In this document: piece after piece, positions 1 through 8,983 of the stretch
How the letters are laid out: each line of letters starts with the position of its first letter
Position numbering within the stretch: the stretch's first letter is position 1
DNA from: Chryseobacterium gallinarum
Lineage (GTDB): Bacteria; Bacteroidota; Bacteroidia; Flavobacteriales; Weeksellaceae
Reading direction: 5' to 3'
NCBI RefSeq assembly: GCF_001021975.1
Contig: NZ_CP009928.1
Span: 3,166,001-3,230,000 of the forward strand
DNA: 64,000 bases
Notes under the pieces: model-generated
Database searches by the model: none
What the model saw: only the letters and a program-made list of their open reading frames with translations
Told to the model about the DNA's origin: nothing
Position numbers and translations under genes: made by a program

Positions 1-75
1 TTATTGATGGATTTTTTAAAAGTGACAGATTAATTTTAATTATATAGATCAACTATCCATTTATATTTTCTGTTG

Positions 76-83
76 TACATTTG
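76..83 (+). promoter_or_regulatory. Candidate -7 box for the rnz operon
   Basis: The sequence TACATTTG matches the Bacteroidota -7 consensus TAnnTTTG and sits 18 bases before the rnz start codon, giving a very short leader. No clear TTG -33 element is visible at the right distance, so this is a single-box call. Confidence 0.45.
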
Positions 84-101
84 TTATCATAAACTATTGA
101 T

Positions 102-1016
102 TTGAGCACTTATTTAACGATATTAGGTTTTAATTCAGCAATCCCGACCATCAATTCTTCCCCTACGGCACAGCTGCTGGAAATGGAAGAAAGACACTTC
201 CTGATTGATTGTGGAGAAGGCACCCAGGTTCAGCTGAGAAAAGCAAAAGCAAGATTTTCAAAAATCAACCATATTTTCATTTCCCATCTTCACGGGGATC
301 ATTGCTTCGGGCTTCCCGGGCTTATTGCGTCGTTCCGTCTTTTAGGAAGAGAAAACCCGTTGCATGTTTACGGGCCTAAAGGAATTAAAAAGATGCTCGA
401 AACCATTTTTCAGATTACTGAAACACATCGCGGTTTTGAAGTAGTGTATCATGAACTGGACAAAGAGTATTCAGAAAAAATTTATGAAGATAACAGGGTG
501 GAAGTCTATACGATTCCCTTAGATCACAGGATTTATTGTAACGGTTACCTTTTTAAGGAAAAACCCAAAGAAAGGCATCTTAATATGAAAGAGATTGCCA
601 AGTACAGTGAAATAGAAACCTGTGACTATCATCATATAAAAGCAGGAAAAGATTTTGTTCTGAGTGATGGCTATGTACTTAAAAATGAGATTTTAACAAT
701 TGATCCCGCTCCACCGGTATCATATGCATTTTGCAGTGATTCCCGTTATCTCGAAAGTATTATTCCAATTATTAAAAATGTAACGGTGCTGTATCATGAG
801 TCCACATTTTTGCATGATCTGAAAGAAATGGCAGATTATACAGGGCATTCCACCGCGCTGGAGGCAGCAATGATTGCCCAGAAAGCACAGGCGGGAAAAC
901 TGATACTGGGACATTTTTCCAACAGATATGCCGATTTGACTGTATTTACAGATGAAGCAAGAAACATTTTTCCGAATACATTTTTGCCCAAGGCGTTGGA
1001 AAGTGTAAAAATTTAA
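102..1016 (+). CDS. rnz: Ribonuclease Z
   Basis: Metallo-beta-lactamase-fold endonuclease that trims the 3' end of tRNA precursors in the cytoplasm. The zinc-binding motif SHLHGDH is at residues 61-67; further metal-binding histidines and aspartates are visible in DHR (about 146), CSDS (about 211), the HES/HST region and LGHFSNRY (about 272). Length of 304 residues is normal for the family. The start is a TTG codon: no in-frame ATG lies before the conserved N-terminus MSTYLTILGF, and a -7-like box just upstream leaves room only for this start. It is followed one base later by the next gene, so the two are probably co-transcribed and translationally coupled. Confidence 0.93.
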   Translation: MSTYLTILGFNSAIPTINSSPTAQLLEMEERHFLIDCGEGTQVQLRKAKARFSKINHIFISHLHGDHCFGLPGLIASFRLLGRENPLHVYGPKGIKKMLETIFQITETHRGFEVVYHELDKEYSEKIYEDNRVEVYTIPLDHRIYCNGYLFKEKPKERHLNMKEIAKYSEIETCDYHHIKAGKDFVLSDGYVLKNEILTIDPAPPVSYAFCSDSRYLESIIPIIKNVTVLYHESTFLHDLKEMADYTGHSTALEAAMIAQKAQAGKLILGHFSNRYADLTVFTDEARNIFPNTFLPKALESVKI

Positions 1017-1017
1017 G

Positions 1018-1794
1018 ATGGATATGCTGAATTTTGAAGAATTAAAAAACTTCCTGGATGAAAAGGCAGATCAGTATAATGCTCCTGGTTTTATTGAAAA
1101 TGATCCGATTCAGATTCCACATCGCTTTTCTATAAAACAGGATATAGAAATTGCCGGGTTTCTGGCAGCAACAATTTCCTGGGGAAACAGAAAAGCTATT
1201 ATCAGATCGGCAGAGAAAATCCTTGATATTATGGGAAATTCTCCTTACGATTTTGTAATGAATTATTCTGGGAAAGATCTGGAAAGTGTTCAGGATAAAA
1301 GCATTCACAGGACTTTTAACGGAGAGGACTTTGTTTATTTTATCAAACAGTTCAATAGAATATACAGGGAAAATGAAAGCCTGGAAAATCTGTTTATAAT
1401 AAAAGAAGGAGAAAATAATTTTCTGCATTCCATTGAAAGGTTCAGGAATAATTTTCTGGAAGCCGAAAAACACAGAAGTCATAAACATATCAGCTCACCG
1501 TACAAAAATTCTTCCGCCAAAAGGATTATAATGTTTTTGAGGTGGATGGTACGTAAAGATAAGCGGGGAGTAGATTTTGGAATCTGGAAAGAAATAGATC
1601 CCAGATACCTGTCCATCCCTTTAGATGTACACACCGGAAATATTTCCAGAAAACTGGGATTGGTTTCAAGAACGCAGAATGACTGGAAGACGGTGGAAGA
1701 ACTGGATATCGCCATTAGAAAAATGGATGAAAATGATCCGGCAAAATATGATTTTGCCCTGTTTGGACTAGGGGTTACCAAAGAACTCTTGTAA
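1018..1794 (+). CDS. TIGR02757 (DUF2400) family protein
   Basis: A 258-residue soluble protein of the TIGR02757/DUF2400 family, conserved in Bacteroidota and some Proteobacteria. Family features that can be seen are the N-terminal RFSIKQDIEIAGFLAATISWGNRK block, the central FLRWMVRKD motif and the C-terminal LDVHTGNISRKLGL / DFALFGLGV motifs. The last two resemble the helix-hairpin-helix region of HhH-GPD-type DNA glycosylases, but no catalytic function has been established as far as I know. It starts immediately after rnz and is followed 12 bases later by the DUF1003-like gene, so the three probably form one operon. Confidence 0.85.
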   Translation: MDMLNFEELKNFLDEKADQYNAPGFIENDPIQIPHRFSIKQDIEIAGFLAATISWGNRKAIIRSAEKILDIMGNSPYDFVMNYSGKDLESVQDKSIHRTFNGEDFVYFIKQFNRIYRENESLENLFIIKEGENNFLHSIERFRNNFLEAEKHRSHKHISSPYKNSSAKRIIMFLRWMVRKDKRGVDFGIWKEIDPRYLSIPLDVHTGNISRKLGLVSRTQNDWKTVEELDIAIRKMDENDPAKYDFALFGLGVTKELL

Positions 1795-1806
1795 AAATAT
1801 AAAAGG

Positions 1807-2358
1807 ATGAAAAAATACAACGAAAAAACGGAAGTTCTTGAAAAAATAGCCGATAGCATTACATCATGGATTGGGTCTATTCAATCATTAATAGTGCATA
1901 CGCTGCTTTTTATCACCTCCTTTCTGCTTCCTATGCTGAATATTGTTGATTTTGATAAAATGCTTCTGATTCTCACTACGGTATTATCTTTAGAAGCTAT
2001 TTATCTGGCCATTTTTATTCAGATGTCAGTCAATAAAAGCCACGAAAAAATTGAAGATATCCAGGAAGACATTGAAGAAATCAGTGAAGATATCGAAGAC
2101 ATCCAGGAGGATATCGAGGAAATAAGCGAAGACATTGAAGAAATCAGTGAGGATATTGAAGAAATCAACGAAGATATTGAAGATATTCAGGAAGACCTTG
2201 AGGAAATTAATGAAGAGGAAGAAGAGGAAGATCATAATGAAAGAGCCAGAAACGTAATGCTGAAAAGCAATGTAAGCTCAAATAAAAATGAAATAAAAGC
2301 CCTGAAAGACATTATTTCCCAGCTTCAGAATGAAATTGATCAGCTGAAAAAGAATTAA
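1807..2358 (+). CDS. DUF1003-type membrane protein with heptad coiled coil
   Basis: A 183-residue inner-membrane protein. The N-terminal half (about residues 12-78) matches the DUF1003 layout: an IADSITSWIGS lead-in, then two membrane segments (about 27-48 and 54-76), the second with the LSLEAIYLAIF signature. Residues 80-135 are eight near-perfect seven-residue repeats (EDIEEIS/EDIEDIQ) with Ile or Leu at a and d positions, a textbook parallel coiled coil. Next come a run of glutamates and a second amphipathic helix at the C-terminus. The role is unknown; the architecture suggests a membrane-anchored oligomer with a long, highly acidic cytoplasmic rod. Third gene of the rnz operon; a terminator follows. 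Confidence 0.8.
   Translation: MKKYNEKTEVLEKIADSITSWIGSIQSLIVHTLLFITSFLLPMLNIVDFDKMLLILTTVLSLEAIYLAIFIQMSVNKSHEKIEDIQEDIEEISEDIEDIQEDIEEISEDIEEISEDIEEINEDIEDIQEDLEEINEEEEEEDHNERARNVMLKSNVSSNKNEIKALKDIISQLQNEIDQLKKN
2044..2211 (+). repeat. Eight tandem 21-bp units encoding coiled-coil heptads
   Basis: Eight consecutive 21-bp in-frame units inside the DUF1003-like gene, each encoding E-D-I-E-E/D-I-S/Q/N. The DNA copies vary at silent positions, so selection is on the heptad pattern rather than on recent slippage alone. Confidence 0.85.
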
Positions 2359-2377
2359 AAAAAATAATATAAGTATG

Positions 2378-2409
2378 ACAGGTCAGCATAGGTTGATCTG
2401 TTTTTTTTA
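2378..2409 (+). terminator. Intrinsic terminator after the rnz operon
   Basis: ACAGGTCA pairs with TGATCTGT (one G-T pair) around a short loop and is followed directly by eight T residues, 20 bases after the DUF1003-like stop codon. Confidence 0.75.
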
Positions 2410-2574
2410 GCATTAAATATCATTGGGTTTAAAATTTTCATACATAATTTTTTTTATGAAAAATTTAATAATAAGAAATTTTCATTATTAATAAATTGAT
2501 TAAATGTGGGTTTTAGGTTGAGAAAGATCATTTTGTTTAGAAATTTTTGGTACATTTGGACAAATGAAATTAAA

Positions 2575-4935
2575 ATGTTAAACTATAGAGTAAAAAGCTA
2601 CTTTTTTCTTTTTGCGTTTTTACTGATTTCTATTTCTGCGTTTTCTCAGACGGCACCCGACAGAAGAATGTCCAAAAAAGTGAAACCTTCTGCAGCCAGT
2701 CTCAGAGCAGGCGCATTTATAGACGTAAACGTAACTCCTTATGTAGGTTCTACCTATACTGCCGAACAATTGGTAAAGAATATTCTGATTAACGGAGGAA
2801 CCAATTGTACCACTGCTAACGTAACCAACGTCACGGTTTCTCCCAATCACGCGGTAGGAGATAACGATAGGTTTTGGGGATATTTCAATAAAGGAACAGC
2901 CAGTTTTCCTTTTACAGATGGAATTGTATTGACAACAGGTTATGCACGGCAGGCCGGGAACAGCTATGTCGGATTGCTTAGCGGACAGGTAGGTACGGGA
3001 AGTGATCCGGACCTTGTTACAGCAACGAATCCTCCATATGCCCTGCTGGATGCAGTAGCGCTTGAATTTGATTTTGTTCCCAATTCTACCCAGGTAAAAT
3101 TTAATTATATATTTGCTTCTGAAGAGTATGATGCGAATTATCCATGCTCGGGATACTCCGATGCTTTTGCCCTTCTCTTAAAGAAAGCAGGAGATCCTAC
3201 GTATACGAATCTTGCTGTGTTACCCAATGGTGCAGGCCCGGTAAGTGCTACAAATATTGTACCTGCCGGAAACGGATTTAGCTGTGGCCCGATCAATGCC
3301 ACCTATTTCGGAGCAATGAACAATCCCCATGTTGGAATTAATTATTTTGGAAGAACAGTTCCGTTAACAGCTGTTGCCGATGTTATTCCGGGGCAGACCT
3401 ACCATTTCAAAATGGTTCTTGCGGATGCAAGGGACAGGGGACACGATTCTGCAGTGTTCCTGGAAGGAGGTTCTTTTGATATCGGGATTAAAATTGTGGA
3501 TGAAAACGGGGTTGCCCTGCCCAACAGCATCAATATGTGTGATAATACCCCTAAACAACTGAAAGCACAGTTAGCAGCCATTCCTGGAATGACTTTCCAA
3601 TGGTATAAAGACAATGTGGCAATTCCCGGGGCTACCAATGCCGTTTATATAGCCAATCAGCCGGGTGTTTATACCGTAAAAGTAATGATTCCCGGGAACC
3701 AGTGTCCCGGAGAAGCAACGATAACTATTGTGGGAGGAACGAGCCCTACTGTAAAGGATGCCACCATGAAGCTTTGTGCAACACCGGCTCTGAATACTTT
3801 TAATTTGGAAGATGCAAAACCCCTGATCAGTACCACTCCGGGAGCTGTATTCCGTTTTTATACCACTCAGGCTGATGCACAGGCTCAAAATAATAATTTC
3901 ATTACCAACCTGACCAGTTATAACGGAACAGACGGACAAATTTTATATGTTCTTGTTTCCAACGGAGCTTTCTGTAGTAAGATTGCTACATTAACTTTAA
4001 GAAGGGAAGAAACACCGGTAGCTGTGCTTAATGCAACAAAATTAAAAATTTGTGTAGGAGAGTCAGTGGTATTAACGGCTTCAGGAGGCGTTACCTATCA
4101 ATGGAATAACAGCTCAGCCACAACACCGGTAAGAACAGTGAGCCCAACGCAGACAACTACTTATACAGTGTATGCAATCGGAGCACAGGGATGCAAGTCT
4201 TTACAGCCGGCCAGTGTTACCGTTGAAGTAGTACCCGCTATTGTTTCCAAATTAAAGGGAGGCCATATTTGCCAGGGAGACCAGATCGTTCTGGATGCCG
4301 GCGCGGGACCTGATTATACCTACGAATGGAGTACAGGAGAAACCACTCAGAGCATTTCTGTAGGAACTCCGGGAGTTTATACGGTGAAAATCAGTAACGG
4401 TGTATGCTCTGATGTATATAAAACAGAGGTTATAAAAGCAATCATTCCTGAAATTACCAATGTAGATTATAACGAGAACGGAACCATGATTATAACAGCC
4501 AGTAATCCTAGTAACGGAATACTGGAATATTCAATAGATAACGGGATTACATGGCAATCTTCCAATGTATTCGGTAATGTTCCAAGAAATAAAGTGATTT
4601 CCATCCGTGTAAGAGTTAAATACACCAGTTGTGTAGGATTCCTGGAATTCTTTACTTTCGTAATGAAAAATGTAATTACTCCGAATGGAGATAACATCAA
4701 TGATATTATTGATTTCAGAGGAGTAAGTGATTATAAGGATTTTAGTGGAGTGGTGTATGACCGGTACGGAAGGGAAGTTTTCAAGGCAGAAAAGATCAGG
4801 CCTTATTGGGATGGATATTTCCAGGGTAAGAAACTGCCTACAGCATCCTACTGGTATCAGGTGACTTATGAAGATCCGGCCAGCAAGCAGCTCACTGTAA
4901 AAACAGGTTGGATATTGCTGAAAAATATAGAATGA
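2575..4935 (+). CDS. Choice-of-anchor L / T9SS type B secreted protein 1
   Basis: Large exported protein of 786 residues from the ATG at 2575; this start is preferred because it opens with a clean signal peptide (MLNYRVKSYFF...SAFSQ), whereas the upstream in-frame GTG at 2506 would add 23 residues in front of it. After the signal, residues about 40-310 form a choice-of-anchor L domain (motifs ITLTTGYA-like, FDFVPNS, FNYIFASEEY, FHFKMVLAD, DSAVFLEGGSFDIG). Then come Ig/PKD-like segments (KICVGESVVLTASGG, DAGAGPDYTYEWSTGETTQ). The last ~90 residues are the gliding-motility-associated/T9SS type B tail (NVITPNGDNINDIIDF ... GWILLKN). It should be exported by Sec, then secreted by T9SS and attached to the cell surface or released. 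Part of a three-gene paralogous cluster. Confidence 0.88.
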   Translation: MLNYRVKSYFFLFAFLLISISAFSQTAPDRRMSKKVKPSAASLRAGAFIDVNVTPYVGSTYTAEQLVKNILINGGTNCTTANVTNVTVSPNHAVGDNDRFWGYFNKGTASFPFTDGIVLTTGYARQAGNSYVGLLSGQVGTGSDPDLVTATNPPYALLDAVALEFDFVPNSTQVKFNYIFASEEYDANYPCSGYSDAFALLLKKAGDPTYTNLAVLPNGAGPVSATNIVPAGNGFSCGPINATYFGAMNNPHVGINYFGRTVPLTAVADVIPGQTYHFKMVLADARDRGHDSAVFLEGGSFDIGIKIVDENGVALPNSINMCDNTPKQLKAQLAAIPGMTFQWYKDNVAIPGATNAVYIANQPGVYTVKVMIPGNQCPGEATITIVGGTSPTVKDATMKLCATPALNTFNLEDAKPLISTTPGAVFRFYTTQADAQAQNNNFITNLTSYNGTDGQILYVLVSNGAFCSKIATLTLRREETPVAVLNATKLKICVGESVVLTASGGVTYQWNNSSATTPVRTVSPTQTTTYTVYAIGAQGCKSLQPASVTVEVVPAIVSKLKGGHICQGDQIVLDAGAGPDYTYEWSTGETTQSISVGTPGVYTVKISNGVCSDVYKTEVIKAIIPEITNVDYNENGTMIITASNPSNGILEYSIDNGITWQSSNVFGNVPRNKVISIRVRVKYTSCVGFLEFFTFVMKNVITPNGDNINDIIDFRGVSDYKDFSGVVYDRYGREVFKAEKIRPYWDGYFQGKKLPTASYWYQVTYEDPASKQLTVKTGWILLKNIE

Positions 4936-4952
4936 TTTTTTTAGATATTAGT

Positions 4953-4985
4953 TAAAAGACTGACGGTTTTGTCGGTCTTTTTTTA
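4953..4985 (+). terminator. Intrinsic terminator after secreted protein 1
   Basis: AAGACTGAC pairs with GTCGGTCTT (one G-T pair) around a GTTTT-type loop and runs into seven T residues. It separates this gene from its downstream paralogue, so the three paralogues are probably transcribed separately. Confidence 0.8.
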
Positions 4986-5083
4986 GTATATTGGTGGAAA
5001 TAAAATTGATATTCTATAATAAATAAATTTGCGTTAGTAATAATGTAAATTGTGATAGGCTGAATTTCAATCAAAAAAAATAG

Positions 5084-5091
5084 TATTTTTG
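5084..5091 (+). promoter_or_regulatory. Candidate -7 box for secreted protein 2
   Basis: TATTTTTG fits TAnnTTTG and lies 16 bases before the start codon at 5108. The -33 element is not convincing. Confidence 0.35.
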
Positions 5092-5107
5092 TTTAAAATA
5101 ATATAAA

Positions 5108-8100
5108 ATGTTAAATAGGAGGACAGGAAGTTTATTTTTAATCTTATTTTTTGCCTTTATCGGGAACTTTGTCTTTTCTCAGGATAGAGAGAGAATACAG
5201 GTGGCCAAACCTGACGGTTCTGTATCAAGGAGAGCCACGGATTTTATTGATGTGAATGCAGCCGGCTATCCCGAATCTGGTTATAATATTACCCAACTGG
5301 TTAAAAATGTTCTTATATCCGGAGGCGGATGTGCCACTTCCAATGTAAGTAACGTAACTGTTTCTCCCAATCTGCCTGCAAATGATCAGAACAGAAGCTG
5401 GGGATATTTCAATAAAGCCACTACTAATTTTCCTTTCAGTAAAGGGATTATTCTTTCTACGGGATATGCTAATAAAGCAGGAAATTCATTTAATTTAAAT
5501 TTAAGTGATGATCTGGGATCCGGAGGAGATGTAGACCTTGCTACTGCCCTGGGAATTCCTAATAATAAGCTGAAAAATGCTACCTATATAGAGTTTGACT
5601 TTGTGGCAGCTTCTACTGAAATAACATTCAAATATTTATTTGCTTCTAAAGAATATCAACAGAGTTTTCCCTGTACCATTACAGACGGTTTTGCTTTATT
5701 GTTAAAAAAGGTCGGAGATCCTACTTATACTAATCTGGCAGTACTTCCGGGAGGTGCAGGTGCAGTAAGTGTTACCAATATTCACCCGTTTATTCCCGGA
5801 CCTACCGGTTGCGGACCTGTAAATGAAGCTTATTTTGGAGGGTTTAACAATCCGCAGATTGAAACCAATTATGATGGCCGTACCATTCCTTTGACAGCAA
5901 AGGCTAACGTAATTCCGGGGGAAACCTATCATTTTAAAATGGTCCTTGCAGATTACCAGGATCCCAACTTTGATTCTGCTGTATTTCTGGAAGCGGGGTC
6001 ATTCGATATAGGAGTGAAAATTCTGGATCCAGCCGGAGTACAGCTTCCGGCTTCTGTAAATATGTGTGATAATGCACCTCAGACTTTTACAGCTTCAGTA
6101 CAGGGAGCCAATATTACTTATCAATGGTATTTGAATAATACACCGATTAACGGTGCCACAAACGCCAGTTACACGGCAACACAGCCGGGTGTATATTCTG
6201 TGAAAGTGTATGTTCAGGGAAATACATGTCCGGGAGAAGCTACTATTACCGTAGTAGGCGGTACTTCCCCTACAGTTCAGAACGCGAGCCTGACAGCTTG
6301 TTATACCGCCGGGAATGCAACCTTTAATTTAACATCGGCACAGGCCGCTATAAGTACAACTGCCGGGGCTACATTTGCCTATTATACCACGCTGGCAGAT
6401 GCCAATGCCGGAAATACCAATACAATTCCCAATCCTACAGCGTACCCAAGCCCGGGAGGACAAACCGTATATGTTTTGGTGAAAAACGGATTCTGCTCAA
6501 AAGTAGCCGAACTGCAACTGATAAAAGCTCCGCAAATGACAGCTTCTATCGCTCCTCCAACAGCTCTGACCTGTGCCAACTCACAGACTACTCTGGATGC
6601 TTCTGCTTCCGTTTATCCAGCCGGAGCTACATTTAACTGGACAACCACGGGAGGGAATATTGTTTCCGGTGGAACAACCCTAAACCCTGTCATCAATGCT
6701 CCCGGAACTTATACTTTAACGATATCAAACACATATCAGCCTGGAAATCTTAACTGTACTGCTGTTGCTACGGTTACCGTAACAGGGGATAGTGCTCCGC
6801 CGACAACAGGACTTACGGCCACTAAAGTTAAAATTTGTAATGGTGAATCTGTGACCTTAACAGCATCCGGAGGAGCAACATATAACTGGACGGGGCTTCC
6901 GGGAACAGGAAATACCCAAACAGTTTCCCCTACAGCAACAACAACCTATACGGTAACAGCAGTGGGAGCAAATGGATGCGTTTCCCAAAATCCGGCAACC
7001 ATTACTATAGAAGTATCACAACCATTTACCGCACAAAACGCAATATTGCATAAATGCTATGCGCCTGGCCTGACATATGACCTGACAGAAGCACAAACAC
7101 AAATCTCTACTTCAACAGGGCTGACTTTTACTTATTATGTCAATCAAGCTGATGCCAATGCTGCCAATGGTAACTTTATTGCCAATCCTACAGCATACTC
7201 GCCGCCGGGTAACCAAACCATATATGTTCTGGTAAGCAACGGAGGATGTAGCTATGTAGTCTCTTTACAGCTGTTGAGAACAGCTGTCACTACATTAACA
7301 ATAGCTGCACCACAGACCATTACCTGTACAACACCGCAGATTACCCTGAATGCTTCGGCTTCTGTAATTCCTGCGGGATCTACCATAACATGGGCTACAA
7401 CAGGTGGAAATATAGTGTCTGGCGGAAATACCCTTACTCCTGTAGTCAATGCAGGAGGCACTTACACCCTTACCGTTACCAATGTCTCTCAGCCAGGTAA
7501 TGTAAGCTGTACTTATACTTCAAGCGTTACAGTAAACGAAGACAGGGTAGCACCTGTTGCTGCGCTTGTTTCCTCACAGCCCCGTATATGTGTGGGAGAA
7601 TCAGTAACCTTAACCGCTTCCGGGGGAGCAACTTATAATTGGGGTAACGGGCTTACCGGAAATGGAAACACTCAAGTGGTTTCGCCTACCTCTACCACTG
7701 TATATACCGTATATGCCGTAGGTGCTAATGGATGTATTTCCGCAACACCGGCTAGCGTTACCGTTGAGGTGGGACCTCCTGTTGCGGGAATCGCTGCTTC
7801 CAAATCAAAAATTTGTGCAGGAGAATCTGTTACCCTTACTGCTACCGGTGGTATTACCTATAATTGGGTAGGGCTTACCGGAAACGGAAATACTCAGGTA
7901 GTTTCCCCTACAGTGACTACACAGTATTCAGTATATGCATTGGGAGGAAACGGATGTAGCTCTGTGAATCCTGCTACCATTATTATAGAAGTAGTGCCTG
8001 CTATTGTTTCCACATTAACGGATGTGTATGCCTGTGCAGGAGATAATGCCACTCTGGATGCGGGTGCAGGAACAAATTACACTTACCTGTGGAGTACAGG

Positions 8101-8695
8101 AGCTACAACTCAGACCATCACAACAAATGTTCCCGGAACTTATAGTGTAACCATCAGTAACGGGGTTTGTTCCAAAACGTTTTCGGCACAACTGATCAAC
8201 CCGGAACTTCCCCAGTTTACCAATGTTGTGTTTGAGAATAATACCCTCACCCTTTATGCAAGTAATCCAACAGGAGGTATCTTGGAATATTCAATAGACG
8301 GAGGAGCAACATGGCAGCCATCTAATGTATTCTATGGGGTTCTCAATAATATGATGTATCATCTGATGGTAAGGGTAAAAGATGCAAAATGCGGCACACC
8401 GCTGGATTATTTTACATTGGTAATCAGTAATGTTATTACTCCTAATATGGATGGAATAAATGATACTATAGATTTTACGGGAATCAGTGGTTATAAGGAT
8501 TTTGCTGCCTCTGTTTTTGACAGGTATGGTTCAGAAGTGTTCAAAGCAACCAAATCGGATGTGATATGGAGAGGAACATTAAAAGGATTAAACCTGCCTA
8601 CTGCTACTTACTGGTACAGGGTGCAGTGGGAGAATCCGGCAAGCAAGAAACTGGAACAGCGTTCAGGCTGGATATTATTAAAAAATAGAAACTAA
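5108..8695 (+). CDS. Choice-of-anchor L / T9SS type B secreted protein 2 (expanded)
   Basis: The largest of the three paralogues, 1195 residues. Signal peptide residues 1-24 (…IGNFVFSQ), choice-of-anchor L domain about 40-310, then a long tract of Ig/PKD-like modules, and a T9SS type B tail over the last ~90 residues (NVITPNMDGINDTIDF … GWILLKN). The middle has grown by duplication: a composite module (CYTAG…AISTTAG…YYTTLADAN… / TTGGNIVSGG… / ICNGESVTLTASGG…) near 6280-7010 recurs near 7030-7770, and the GESVTLTA unit recurs a third time near 7800-8000. Compared with its neighbours this adds about 400 residues. Likely a surface or extracellular matrix/adhesion protein; the ligand is unknown. 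Confidence 0.88.
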   Translation: MLNRRTGSLFLILFFAFIGNFVFSQDRERIQVAKPDGSVSRRATDFIDVNAAGYPESGYNITQLVKNVLISGGGCATSNVSNVTVSPNLPANDQNRSWGYFNKATTNFPFSKGIILSTGYANKAGNSFNLNLSDDLGSGGDVDLATALGIPNNKLKNATYIEFDFVAASTEITFKYLFASKEYQQSFPCTITDGFALLLKKVGDPTYTNLAVLPGGAGAVSVTNIHPFIPGPTGCGPVNEAYFGGFNNPQIETNYDGRTIPLTAKANVIPGETYHFKMVLADYQDPNFDSAVFLEAGSFDIGVKILDPAGVQLPASVNMCDNAPQTFTASVQGANITYQWYLNNTPINGATNASYTATQPGVYSVKVYVQGNTCPGEATITVVGGTSPTVQNASLTACYTAGNATFNLTSAQAAISTTAGATFAYYTTLADANAGNTNTIPNPTAYPSPGGQTVYVLVKNGFCSKVAELQLIKAPQMTASIAPPTALTCANSQTTLDASASVYPAGATFNWTTTGGNIVSGGTTLNPVINAPGTYTLTISNTYQPGNLNCTAVATVTVTGDSAPPTTGLTATKVKICNGESVTLTASGGATYNWTGLPGTGNTQTVSPTATTTYTVTAVGANGCVSQNPATITIEVSQPFTAQNAILHKCYAPGLTYDLTEAQTQISTSTGLTFTYYVNQADANAANGNFIANPTAYSPPGNQTIYVLVSNGGCSYVVSLQLLRTAVTTLTIAAPQTITCTTPQITLNASASVIPAGSTITWATTGGNIVSGGNTLTPVVNAGGTYTLTVTNVSQPGNVSCTYTSSVTVNEDRVAPVAALVSSQPRICVGESVTLTASGGATYNWGNGLTGNGNTQVVSPTSTTVYTVYAVGANGCISATPASVTVEVGPPVAGIAASKSKICAGESVTLTATGGITYNWVGLTGNGNTQVVSPTVTTQYSVYALGGNGCSSVNPATIIIEVVPAIVSTLTDVYACAGDNATLDAGAGTNYTYLWSTGATTQTITTNVPGTYSVTISNGVCSKTFSAQLINPELPQFTNVVFENNTLTLYASNPTGGILEYSIDGGATWQPSNVFYGVLNNMMYHLMVRVKDAKCGTPLDYFTLVISNVITPNMDGINDTIDFTGISGYKDFAASVFDRYGSEVFKATKSDVIWRGTLKGLNLPTATYWYRVQWENPASKKLEQRSGWILLKNRN
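6271..7995 (+). repeat. Duplicated Ig/PKD-like modules inside secreted protein 2
   Basis: Two divergent copies of a roughly 750-bp composite module (starting near 6271 and 7024) followed by an extra copy of its last third (near 7796-7995). Landmarks are the repeated NIVSGG and GESVTLTA motifs. The copies differ at many positions, so this is an old protein-level duplication, not an assembly artefact. Confidence 0.75.
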
Positions 8696-8721
8696 ATACT
8701 TTTTTAAATAAAAAATAATTA

Positions 8722-8756
8722 ACAAAATCTTTCAGAAATGAAAGATTTTGTGGTTT
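8722..8756 (+). terminator. Intrinsic terminator after secreted protein 2
   Basis: ACAAAATCTTTC pairs perfectly with GAAAGATTTTGT across a 6-base loop, 27 bases after the stop codon, followed by a short T-rich stretch. The remaining spacer up to 8983 is A/T-rich with no other recognisable element. Confidence 0.7.
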
Positions 8757-8983
8757 TAAGAATAAAACACTAGCTATTTTTATGAATTGATGTCATAACA
8801 TGATAAATTTGTTAAAAATGAGTGTATTACTGCCAGAGATTTTTCCGGATTATCAGAAAATTTTAGATTATTTTTATTCGAATTTGTTATAAAAGTTCAA
8901 AATTTTATTATTTTGATGTAAAAAAATCAAATATGTGTGTAATATGTTTAAAAAAAAATTAAATTTGTTTAAACAAAAGTATT

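Noticed and set aside
2044..2211. Tandem 21-bp units as a CRISPR-like array
   Set aside because: Units are contiguous with no spacers and encode protein heptads in frame.
2026..2235. 69-codon minus-strand ORF rich in Phe/Ile
   Set aside because: It is the mirror of the acidic heptad repeats of the DUF1003-like gene; the repetitive codons keep the other strand open.
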